DNA from: Cycas panzhihuaensis
Lineage: Eukaryota > Cycadophyta
Direction of reading: 5' to 3'
NCBI GenBank assembly: GCA_023213395.1
Contig: CM041465.1
Location: 157,983,741 to 158,047,740, forward strand
DNA: 64,000 nucleotides
The first letter of the stretch is position 1, and each line of letters begins with the position of its first letter. The position numbers and the translations under genes are program-made. Positions 46,915 to 57,019 of this stretch are shown here, piece by piece. The notes below the pieces were generated by a model. The model had not been told where the DNA came from. It did not search any database and saw only the letters and a program-made list of their open reading frames with translations.

Positions 46915-48057
46915 TCAACCTTGTAGTGTCCTTTTCTCAAGTCCTTTGAACTGACGATCTTCGAGCTTTGCTTCTTTCAGCTTCATACATAGTTGAGAAT
47001 CCTTTGACACGCTAAACAAGTAGTGAATGATGGCTAATTCCACATAATCCTGCATGTACTCATCAAAGATATCTATCACCTGTTTACTTCCATTTTCTTC
47101 AGTGCGTGAGTGGCCAAAGTAGACATTAGCAGTATCAACATTGTCCAAGTGCAGTAATGAGTTGTCAACTGTTAAGACACCATTATCCTCCCCTGAATCA
47201 CAATGGGCTTATTGAGACGAGTTCCTGCAAGTTGTGTGATATACCCTGTTTCCTTTGTGTCACTCAAAAAGTTCCATGAACTAAGTACAATGAGAATCTC
47301 CATGATACTCACATGCATATACTTCCTGATTATAGATATGCACACATGGAACATTATTTCAATCTGATTGACTTTCATAGTCAGATAACCTATCCAAAAA
47401 GTGATATGAATCTGATAAGCAAGAACCTGATGACATGATATCCTCCTTATGTTCCTTTGAAAACAACTTTCTAGTGCCGCTCTAGGATATGCTGTTATAA
47501 TCTTGATCTCCTCAAAGATGAGAGTGGAGAATGAGTTGAGGGAGATCATGGATATTTTCCAATACATGCCAATCACTGTATGACCTGTCACCATTTGAAT
47601 TCTTCCTATCAACTTTTCAACACAAACTAGGATAACATTATCCATACCTTTTGTTAGGCAGCTCATGTCTCCACGAACTATTATCGGCAAGGATTGATGC
47701 CTAAAATTTTTAGCCTCAATTTGGTTCATTGATGAGACTTATGGCTTTGTCACCGCTTTTCCTTTTTTTCTTCTTCAACTTCTTCCTCGATTCTTTGACC
47801 TTTTGATTCTCTCGTCAGTATTTCTTGTGTCCTTTTCATTCACTCACAAGAGTTTCCAAGCATCCTCACCGAGTCCATATTCGTAGAACCCGAATAATAA
47901 AGTGATAGGAGGTAGGGAGGTTATCCTTATCAATGGTCGCAAGTATCACTTCAATAACAATTGCTTTTTCTTTTGTAGATTTCCTCCCTTCTTCGTGAGC
48001 CATTTTAGTCCCTATGATGCTTTTCCAAAGTTTCTTCACTACAAATAGACTTTCCAT
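46915..48057 (-). pseudogene. E11 interior, open frames of unknown origin
   Basis: Short open frames on the element sense strand: 47,866-48,057 (MESLFVVKKLWKSIIGTKMA), 47,172-47,729, and 46,915-47,148 (MDNVDTANVYFGHSRTEENG). Between the first and last, a single frame can be followed with several stops (for example SGSCLSDSYHFLDRLSDYES). The first could be a gag-like N-terminus by position, but the similarity is too weak to claim. A captured host exon is the other possibility. Confidence 0.3.
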
Positions 48058-49044
48058 TCTAATTTTCCAAAACGAAAATTAGTTCCGAGTATTTGGGCGG
48101 AGGAAAGATGAGATCCGATAACCAATATTCATTTCTCTCGTGCACAAAGGTGATAATGTCACTTAACTCCATAGTTTATGATCGAAATGTCTACTTTAAT
48201 TTGAGAAACAAATCGACAAAGAAATATTGAAACCTAAGTGCTAGAAAAATGCTTGTTGCTTCCCACAACAATCCTTACAATACCCGTGTCTCTTCAAACT
48301 TTCGTGGTCGCTATCTTCAAATTTGAGGTGTCTTTCTTTTACGCTTTTGTTGCCGCTTACTCGTGTTCTACTGTGTAACCTTATCACAAGGTATGAATGT
48401 TACTGTTGAGCCAACCAATCACGGTGTGCAATGCTCTCCTTCTTCATGTGTATACCGCAAAATGGAGTTTCGCTAAGGTCACATTACTCTTCCACCGCCA
48501 GAACTGTCAGGTCTGTTACTTTACCAGCCAATTAGTTATGAGACGGGATATTCTGAACATACAAAAGGCAACATTGAAGTGAGATTGAACTGTGAAATTT
48601 TACCAAGCTGCTTCTGTCCTGCAACTGTATTTGGCCATCACCACCCTAAAGAAGTCAAGCCACAATAGCACACCTGTAGCTTTGGAAATTGTGCCCCACT
48701 GCACCTGCACCTGGGTAACAGGAACTATATATTGCTCACTTGCAAATCAATATTAGTCTTGACTACCTAGACTTGCATTACCTTTAAGAATAAATCTTCA
48801 AGCCTTGTGTAGTGCTAAATAAATGACCAGAACATTGAACCCATCCTGAAGAACATTATTTTTCAACAGTACCTGGCTATCTGAATGGATCTGATTAGCA
48901 TCAACCTCAACAGAACTCTGTTCATCAAAGGTACAGAGTACACTTCGAAAGGTACACTGACATGTTGGATATAAGAAAACATTTTCTACCTTTATCTTTC
49001 TGGCAATATAAAGGCTGGTTGCCAAAAAAAACTAAAAGAAATTA

Positions 49045-49395
49045 AATTGATTTAACAGCTCCTCCATTTCTAGCATCATGCTGGATTAGAATTCTGCTTC
49101 GAATATCTTGAATCCGACAACTCGTTGACGAATCAATTCATGGAAGGCTTGTGTCACTACAAGGCCATCTGGATTGAATAATTTGAGTCGCAGCTACTGA
49201 TGCAGGCACCATTGGGACTAAATCTCCATACACCAAATGCCATTAAATTCTACAGAGCGAACCCAGTTCATATGCCCATTCAAGGTGAGAAGAAACTTCT
49301 CAGTCTCCACATTCCACACCTATGCCTCTGCCGTGGGGAGCCCAGACAAACAGTTTTGTTCTTGGAAGCGAGGCTACCATCGAATCTTGAGGTGA
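49045..49395 (-). pseudogene. POC1-like WD40 gene fragment captured in E11
   Basis: POC1 is a centriole and basal-body protein with an N-terminal seven-bladed WD40 propeller. The minus strand shows consecutive propeller pieces in changing frames: DGSLASKNKTVCL, then WAP (about 49,345-49,385), VWNVETEKFLLTLNGHMNWV with RSVEFN (49,242-49,319), RFSPNGACISSCDSNYSIQM (49,163-49,225) and DIRSRILIQHDARNGGAVKS (49,045-49,107). The KFLxxLNGHxNWVR run and the IRxxxLIQH segment are specific to POC1 among WD40 proteins I know. One blade is deleted between the second and third pieces. The fragment lies in the sense orientation of E11 and cannot encode a working protein. Confidence 0.72.
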
Positions 49396-49399
49396 GACA

Positions 49400-50892
49400 A
49401 AGAATAACAGTAAACTATGCCTTACAAATTTTCAAATACAAATCGCAATTTACCCCAATTTGCTCTGAATAGCATGTGTAGTGAAATTAAGGATTCCCAC
49501 CCTTGTGCCTTGTATAGGAGATCGCCAAAGATGCCTCTCCACATTCTGATTGACACTGCACTTGAGCGATAAGTCTTGTTGTCTGTGTTCTTGCAGAAGC
49601 GAGTTAATCTGACCTTCTACCTGGTCTGCTTATAACCTGGTAAATCAAGCCATCTCAAGCAGGAAATATAATCTCCTAAATTGAATGCTCTGTGGAGGAG
49701 GAAAGATGCATAAAGTGCAGGGCTTTCCGACTATTTTTCTAACAAGGAGCTCCACAAACGATACCTGGACGAGTTTTCATCATCATTTGGGTTCTGACCA
49801 ACCAGAAGTTGCTACTTCTATTCCCAGTAATGGATCAGAGTGGGTGGAGCGCATCTGGCTTGGATGATGCACCGATTTGGGGCAGGTGGCTAATGAATTT
49901 TGCTATTTTGTTCTCGATCGATCTACAATCTCACGATTCTGGGCATCTCCTCCTTCGTGCATTACTCGTGGGTTTCGCAAATCCTCCTCCTCGGCGTTTC
50001 CTTTGTGTTCTATGGCTTCTCCTCTGTGGGTATAATGTCAAATATTCTGGCTAAGAATTAGTGTTGGCCCTGGTGCCATTAGATCCTCCAATTTATTTTT
50101 TAAGACGACTGCACTTGTTTCATATGGCATACACCTCTGTGTATCTTGTCGCCGATTTCCACGCCGCCTTTGACGCTTTCTTTTCCGCCTTGGCTCTATG
50201 CGGACCTCCATGGCGTGCTTACCGCATGTCCATGGGACTACATCTTCGTATGCATCTTCCTTACTCGAATCGATCCATCAACGCCTGCTCGAACTACTCT
50301 CTATTTTTTGTTGATCGATGCATCTCCGTTAGAGGGTCTTTACGTGCCTTCCGGTGTTTCCGTTGAGAGGTTTCCTAGAACCATAACCATATGTGCTTAC
50401 TATCTCCTCTCAAATGATGAACCAAAGATACCGCTACGACTGCTCTCACGCCTTCTCCTCAGAATTTGCCCTTATTTGAAGGTTCACCAAAGGTTTCGGT
50501 CCACGTATTCTACGCAAAAATGCTCTGTGGAGTTCTCATAAACTCCTTTTGGACTTATTTTGTTCTCAAAAACTCTTGATTTTTAATTTTTAATGTCTAC
50601 GGTCCGCTCATGACCCTCGATATCCACCCACTCAACGCTCCCTACTTGCGCCTCGTGTCATCCATCATTGTTGATTTGTGGCCTTAACTTAAACATTCAA
50701 CCAACAATTTCTTCACATCACCCTTAACACCAATCAAGACTTCATGAAACCTTTATTTCATACTCTTTCCTTTATGATAAAATAGAGGAACAAAATTACC
50801 TGGTATAAATTCTCTCTTGAATCACCGCTGGCACGCCTTGGAACAATGACGACTTTAACATGCAACCTGCTCTCACACAGATATAGAAGCCT
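49400..50892. other. E11 interior, 5' part, no gene recognised
   Basis: Moderately GC-rich in 49,690-50,540, with open frames on both strands that overlap one another and match nothing I recognise. It could contain further captured host sequence or leader. Confidence 0.4.
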
Positions 50893-50904
50893 GCTCTGAT
50901 ACCA
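50893..50904 (-). promoter_or_regulatory. E11 primer-binding site
   Basis: TGGTATCAGAGC on the minus strand, directly against the LTR. It shows that E11 copies itself through the same tRNA primer as the copia elements. Confidence 0.93.
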
Positions 50905-51285
50905 TGTTGAGATTTTAACATGGAGAACACTCATCAACAGCAAGATCAATAACATCAACAGAGATTGACACAATATAATCAGAATGTATTACCATACCAA
51001 AAGCACCAAAGACTCAATATGAGCCTTGATGATGTGATGTCCTTACATACTACCTCAACCACCTTTATATACAAAAGAGGTGGGAGACTATACATCCAAA
51101 GTAATGCATGTGGGACAAATACCTTTGTCCTCACCAATAACATTACACCACAAACTTTGACCAATAAGCTTCTATCCTTTTACATAGTATTATAATGACC
51201 CTTTGACCCTAAGACTTAGGACTATGACTATTAATCCAAGGACCCACTTTTACTTAACCACACACATTAAACATTATTTCTAACA
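50905..51285 (-). repeat. E11 5' LTR
   Basis: 381 bp, three apparent substitutions from the 3' LTR. Confidence 0.95.
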
Positions 51286-51290
51286 TGGGA

Positions 51291-52937
51291 AGTTTCCAAA
51301 CAAAGGCATACATCCTTGTTGTCATCATGATGTTATTTCCCTCTCATTAAACCTCTTCTATCTTCTAGCTTAGTCATTGGACATTTTTATTGTCGTGTTT
51401 CGTTTCCTTCTTTCTTCTTTTCTCTATCTTTCAACTTATCTTCTAGCTTAACCAGTCATTATGAAGCTTTGTTTTCTTATTTTTGCTTCTCTTCATCTTC
51501 TAATTTATCTCATAGGCCACATTGTCATCATCCTTATCCACTATCACTCTATCTCCTCAAACCTATGTATACAATATCTCACCTTCCCATATATCTATGT
51601 TCCCATCTAAACCACATACCCATGTCAAATGCTTATCATTTCCCTCTTTTGGCATCCCTTTTCGTTTTATTAACTGTCTACATATGCCATTCCCTAGCCC
51701 TGCTCTAAACCCACATCATCCTTACCTCCTATTATCCTCATCTCTCTCTCTAATACATCCACATAGAACATCCATCATCCCTTTGTCTCTCATTCCTTAT
51801 CTTTTTTCCATTAACCCCATGTATACACAATTCCCTAATCTCGCTTGTAGCCTACCTCACTGTTGCCACTCATTACCCATGCTTCAAACTTCATTCCCCA
51901 TATTGCTTTCTCCTATCTATATAGAATGTTGATTGTTTCCTCCATCTCTCACCACCTATTCTTCTACTAATTCTCTATGTACGTTATTGCCTAATCCCAT
52001 TTTTAATTCACACCATATTATCCTTTGTCACCCTCACCTCAAATTTCATTACTCACATACCCTCCTCATATTCTTCCATTCCCTAATCTCACTCCTAACC
52101 TATGTCATCTTTACCCCCCATCATTTTTACTTCATCCTTCATTTCTTACATATCTTTCACACATAGTTCTGTCTAAACTACTTATATATAGTGTTTCTCA
52201 TACCCCTTATGTGTCACTCTTGATTATTCCCCTACTAGCCTTCTACTACTTAGCCTTGCTTATCCTCTATCAACTCATTGTTTCATAATACTTGACACCC
52301 AATTTTCACTTTCTACATACAATTCTTATATGTTTCTATCCAAACCACTTAGGAATATACAATACCTATCATTCTCGCTCACTTTTGATTCCCTCTCTAA
52401 ATGGCCATACTCCCTACATTCCAATCTTGCTTCAAAGAAACATCACACCCTAGTTTCCCATCATCTTTCTATAAGCCTCAATACCCAATATTCATTTCCT
52501 TTACATCCATATAGGTTACCATTTGTTTCACTTGCTCACATAGAATTCCTCTCATATCTTCCATTTCTTACCCCCTATTCTTGTTGCCAACTCAATTCTT
52601 GTATTCCACATACCCTTCTTATGTATTCCCATTTGAATCACTTGTCCCTATGGCAACCCCATCATATTCTTTATTCCATGCCCCTTATTCGCATTAATTG
52701 CATCGTTCTCCATTCGAGTTATCTCCTTTCTTCATTGATAAGTTGGCATGGATGCAATATCGAAGTAGGTTACATGATTTTAAGTAGAGTGAACCCATAA
52801 CACATAGGACCTAAGATCTACCAAATCTAAGTTGCTATACAAGGCCTTTCAAGAAGCATGTCAAGAAGGGGGCAATTGTTGCACTTCGTTCTCACTAAGT
52901 AGGACTTGTTAAAATTTATGAATTCATCTTGTGTGCA
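51291..52937 (-). other. Pyrimidine-rich non-coding interior beside shared LTR
   Basis: About 1.6 kb, strongly C+T-rich on the plus strand from 51,340 to 52,750. Degenerate units containing TTCCCTAATCTC, ATGTATACA and CTCATAT-type words recur at irregular spacing. The low-purine composition creates spurious open frames. It precedes a minus-strand primer-binding site, so it is the 5' interior of a non-autonomous LTR element. Confidence 0.5.
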
Positions 52938-53433
52938 ACTTTGATACCATGTTGAAATTTAATATGTATTGATATCATATTAATAAATGTGTATATAAGC
53001 AAGATATGTAACCATGAATGTAATTATCAATATATGTGTAAATATTAATAATTCGTATGACCATTAAATAATATAAAGAACAATAAGAGCAATAAAAAGT
53101 CAATCATTTAACCATAATTGTGACACAATTTTTAACATGCAAAACTCTTGATGGGAAAAACCACCACTTCGAAAGCATGTATGAGATCTCATATTATTAA
53201 ATCATGATGAGTTATCTAGTCTCACAAATAAAACCAGGTGATCTAATTTGTCTTATAATATGTATGCTTTTATATACTTGTGTTAACTCATCATCAACCA
53301 ATGATATTGCATTGATACAATGACCACTTAGATTATATATGAGAATTTTTACATCGATAAATTATCAGTCACCACAACTTGACTACATAAATTAAACATT
53401 ACATCGGATATTGTGAAAATCAATATTCTAACA
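52938..53433 (-). repeat. LTR with primer site on one side and polypurine tract on the other
   Basis: A 484-bp LTR (52,950-53,433, TGTTGAAATTT to TTCTAACA). To its left is a primer-binding site (TGGTATCAAAG on the minus strand, 52,939-52,949). To its right is CTTCCCTTTAATG, the complement of a polypurine tract similar to that of E11. The U5-like run GGTGGTTTTTCCC on the minus strand is typical of plant copia LTRs. One LTR therefore serves two interiors. Confidence 0.78.
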
Positions 53434-54690
53434 CTTCCCTTTAATGTTTAGTTTATGAAACTACTCAATGTCTTCATCTTCAAAGGATCACGTTAAATCT
53501 CTTTCTCAATTCGTTCTCCATATCCCCTGCAAATATTAATCAATCTTTCTAGTCTTCAACACACTTATTCTCTTGCAAGCAAATGTCATATCATCTTACC
53601 AGCTATAAATCATTAAGCAAACATGACTCAAACCTATCATGATATGTGAAGTCTCTTCTCTATAATTTTATATCTTCCTCTTATAAGTTGTACAAACAAA
53701 CTCATCAATATACCAAATCACTGATATTTATATAAAACAACAACCATCTATCAAAATGCATGGGTAACTAGTTGTTGTAATCGCTTGTTAACTAGAAACT
53801 GTTTCACATATGTGGTTCATCAGTTTCATTAATAAAAACAACATACTTTGGGAACAAGCCAAACTACTTGGCCAAACAAATATGCTATAACAATAGTAGT
53901 TTTTGTAAATTTTCTCGTCTTTGGTTTTATGAGATAATGGAAAAGTTTGTGTGTTGCCTCAATTGGCAATTTTGCACAGATAACCTTTGCAACTTTCTTT
54001 GACAACTAATCATTTTCAATCATCTCTCAAAGCCAACAAAGCTTCAAGAATAAGGAATACCACTTAATTTGTTGCAACAAGGTAACTTATGAAATGTGTT
54101 TCATGTTATTTGTCATACATGGTTTTCAGACTTCTAACCAAAAACACAACTTCAATTAAATTCCTCAATAGTTGGAAACCTAGTTTTATGGATAACCTGC
54201 AGCTGTTATTGCCAATTTCTCTCTCAAATAACATATGAGACTTCTCCTCGTCTCATATTAGGTTGGTAACTCATTCATTCTCTTAATCAATAACATTTAT
54301 CATTTCTCCACTCTAAAGGAACTAAGTCGAAAAACTCAATAAGGTGATCAACTTATCAACAATTTTCTTTTAAACATATCAGTTGATTTTCATGTCTTTT
54401 ACTTAATCAAATCAGGTGATATCATCAATTTTTTGTCAAATTATCATCATTTCATCAACTTATGATCAAATATCTTTGTTCATTTATTTATTAAGCATGT
54501 GTTTACAACCATCAACATGTATCTATTCACATCCAAGAACCTTAAATTTGTCAAAAAATGAACATGCCAAATTCCACTTACCAAGTTGTCTAATTGATCC
54601 CTAAATATATGCATTAGTTTTAAGTAGAAAATGAATCATTGTGGTGACAATACCCACTTATTCCCATGCTTGAAGTGGGGGTGAGGGGGT
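53434..54690 (-). other. Non-coding interior upstream of the shared LTR
   Basis: A+T-rich sequence that should be the 3' interior of an element whose 3' LTR is 52,950-53,433. I find no RNase H or other copia domain on either strand, so it is non-autonomous or badly decayed. No second LTR copy is visible on its right side. Confidence 0.5.
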
Positions 54691-54693
54691 AGC

Positions 54694-55430
54694 TTGTTAA
54701 AATGGGGATTGGGGGGTGGAGGTATTGTTGTGTGCTTGAGCCTCCTACTAGACCAATGCATTTTTTAAAATAAAAAAGTATTAATTATTTTGCAATTTTG
54801 GTCTTAAATAAAAGAAATCAAGTCATGAAACATGGATCATGGTGTGAAACTTTGCATTGGTCTTGAAATGAGTGGTCATGGGTCTTAAACGAATATCTTA
54901 TGAGAAAGTCAAAGTAGTTTTAACTTTATAGTCATAAATGCAAATTATTAGAGGCCAATTTCACTTTAAATTATTAATTATTTTAAGGATGACCTTAGTT
55001 TAAAACAATTAATGATTTGGATGTGTGTCCATATAAGGAATGAATAGGACATTTGGAAGAATTAACTTTTGGAATTTTATTCTCTTCTCCTCTTTGAAAT
55101 GAGGCACTATTTTTGGAAACTTTTTGGTTTGGAAGAGGGATAAAAGCTGTAGTAGATATTTTATTATCTTATGGATACTTTAAGATAGGGATAAGTTGTA
55201 TTATTAGATACTATTTCATTTTATTGAGAAATTATCATATTTCTTATTATTTCAATCTTTTGTGTATTGCCATATTCATAGTTATTTTCAATACTTCTTT
55301 TCAATGCAATTGGGAGTTGTTATTAGTACTCTATTGCTTTCAACTTTTGATAATTGGTAGTCCTCGAGTATTTTTGTTGTTATTTGACTATGAAATCAAT
55401 GTACAACCTTAAAGGGTTGTTGTATACGCA
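54694..55430 (+). repeat. Probable right LTR of old element H
   Basis: It begins after a G-rich tract (54,677-54,722, with runs of five, five, four and six G) that could be a polypurine tract. It includes the segment shared with 44,383-44,475 and ends shortly before gypsy sequence resumes at about 55,441. The start at TGTTAAAATGGGG is a guess. Confidence 0.4.
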
Positions 55431-55440
55431 ATGTAAAAGA

Positions 55441-55690
55441 TGTCATTGTAGTCCAAACTGAGATCCCAATCTTAGATGAGGAAGGGAAGCTCGTTTCCCT
55501 TTCAAAAGCCAGTGTAGCAAAATGAAAGAAAAATTAACGTGCCAAAATTATTAAGGAGCACCTCATAAAGTGGAAACAGTTACCCCTTAAATGATGCTTC
55601 TTGGGATTGAGAGTCAGGATCTATTCTATAGAAGAATCCAATTTTAAAGGCTTGATTCTACTCAAACAAATCATCTTAAGGAGCGATGGC
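55441..55690 (+). pseudogene. Ty3/gypsy element G, C-terminal chromodomain-like fragment
   Basis: One frame with several stops reads VVQTEIPILDEEGKLVSLSK, then AKIIKEHLIKWKQLPLK, then EESNFKGLILLKQ. This follows the usual gypsy C-terminus, where an LDEEGK-type linker precedes a chromodomain-like YLVKWKxLP motif. It is what should follow the integrase fragment at 44,186-44,364, so the three pieces belong to one element. Confidence 0.65.
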
Positions 55691-57019
55691 ATGTAATGAG
55701 GCAATTTTTAAAGATGGCACAACTATAGTTTTAATCAATTACATGGTAGCACTATCTTATTAGTTGGGCAACTTTTGCTCGTTGTCATAACTTTTATGAG
55801 TTGGGCAGATTTTGGTTAGTAGACCAAGAAACCAACTTTTAGGGGACAATGGTTTTGTGAGAGCATTTTTACCAGCTCTGACATTTGTAATGGCCATCTT
55901 GGAAAAATTAATCTTGGCCATATGCTCATTAAAGTCTCTTGTGTTTGCAGCAAATTGGCATAGTGCAGATTGGTCTTCTTCAGATGACATTGGATGATAC
56001 CATCCATAAACAGTTGTGGCAATTTATTAATCCTATCAATAGTGGCGTTGATATATCCATTGATCACTTGGTAAAGATGGAAAGAACCATCTCAAGTTTG
56101 CATAGATTCTAATATCTGTGAAGTGGTGTCTTTGACTTTGAAAATAGAGCAAATACAATTGTGGGAGGCCTCATAATCAAAATTTTGACATTTTGTTGGC
56201 ATTTGAGAATTATGTGTGTAATTCAAGGCCTTAGCTTATAAAAAGTTTTACATGTTGACATTTAAGAACTCCAATTTCAAAACAAGATCAATTACTCACA
56301 GATTAAGGCCCTGAGGTATACGTGTGACTTTGAAATAAGTGTAGCTTGGATTGTTTTGGGAAGGGATATGAGAGGATTGTCCTCTTACAAATTATGTCTT
56401 CAGACAGGGATTATAAGCTACATTTCTGTACAGAATTGTGCCTAATTTGGCCACATTCATTGCATCTCATAATGGTAGTTTTACAGTTGCCTATTTAAGC
56501 TCTTTGTAGGCTCATTCAGTTAGTCATGCTCTTTCATCTTTGAATTTTGAGACATGGTGGAATTCTGTTGTCCAATTTTTGGTCTTGATTGATATCCAAT
56601 TCTACACCATGCCAATGCTTTTGATCTAGAAGAAGGTGCCAATTACCCTCTTATATGGTTCGACTACTTGAATGGTCAGCTAGTTTCTGACCCAAGTGCA
56701 GAGTGGCAATGGAACAAGTTAAAAAATTGTGGGATTATAGGTAAGAAACCTTTGCAATAGTCAGTACCAAAACCTCTGACTGGGCTATTGCTCAAATTGT
56801 AAACTGGTGACTTTCTGTCTGGCTTCTGATTTGGAGGCCAAGCTGACTGAGTGGAATTTGTGGGTCTACTCCGTTTGAGCAGTTAACTTGTACATACTCA
56901 TGTATTTTATATATTGCTTTATTATTCCATAGAGCTGTATGTAAGGACTTGAAATGTTTACACTGCCAACAAATTGTTTTTGTCAGTGGCTTCTACCATT
57001 TACACTTTATTTTGGACAG
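55691..57019. other. No gene recognised; gap before first visible CAP-H2 exon
   Basis: Probably the gypsy 3' end in the first hundred bases (AGTTGGGCAACTTTT and AGTTGGGCAGATTTT recur near 55,760 and 55,800), then unassigned sequence. I searched it for the CAP-H2 N-terminal domain and found nothing on either strand. Confidence 0.5.

Larger units (their letters stand above)
46348..51285 (-). mobile_element. Non-autonomous LTR element E11, TGGGA target duplication
   Basis: A 4938-bp element with two 381-bp LTRs (46,348-46,728 and 50,905-51,285) that differ at about three positions. TGGGA flanks it at 46,343-46,347 and 51,286-51,290. The primer-binding site (50,893-50,904, TGGTATCAGAGC on the minus strand) and a polypurine tract (CATTAAGGGGAGG on the minus strand beside 46,729) set its orientation. 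The 4.2-kb interior has no recognisable protease, integrase, RT or RNase H, so it is LARD-like. It carries a POC1-like WD40 fragment. Confidence 0.92.

Noticed and set aside
50061-50541. Plus-strand open frames inside E11 that looked like a captured gene
   Set aside because: Two overlapping frames, no motif I can name and the wrong orientation relative to the WD40 piece. Listed only as unassigned interior.
51469-52800. Hydrophobic open frames suggesting membrane proteins
   Set aside because: The C+T-rich strand gives Leu, Ser, Phe and Pro codons in every frame. Frames overlap and none shows codon structure or motifs.
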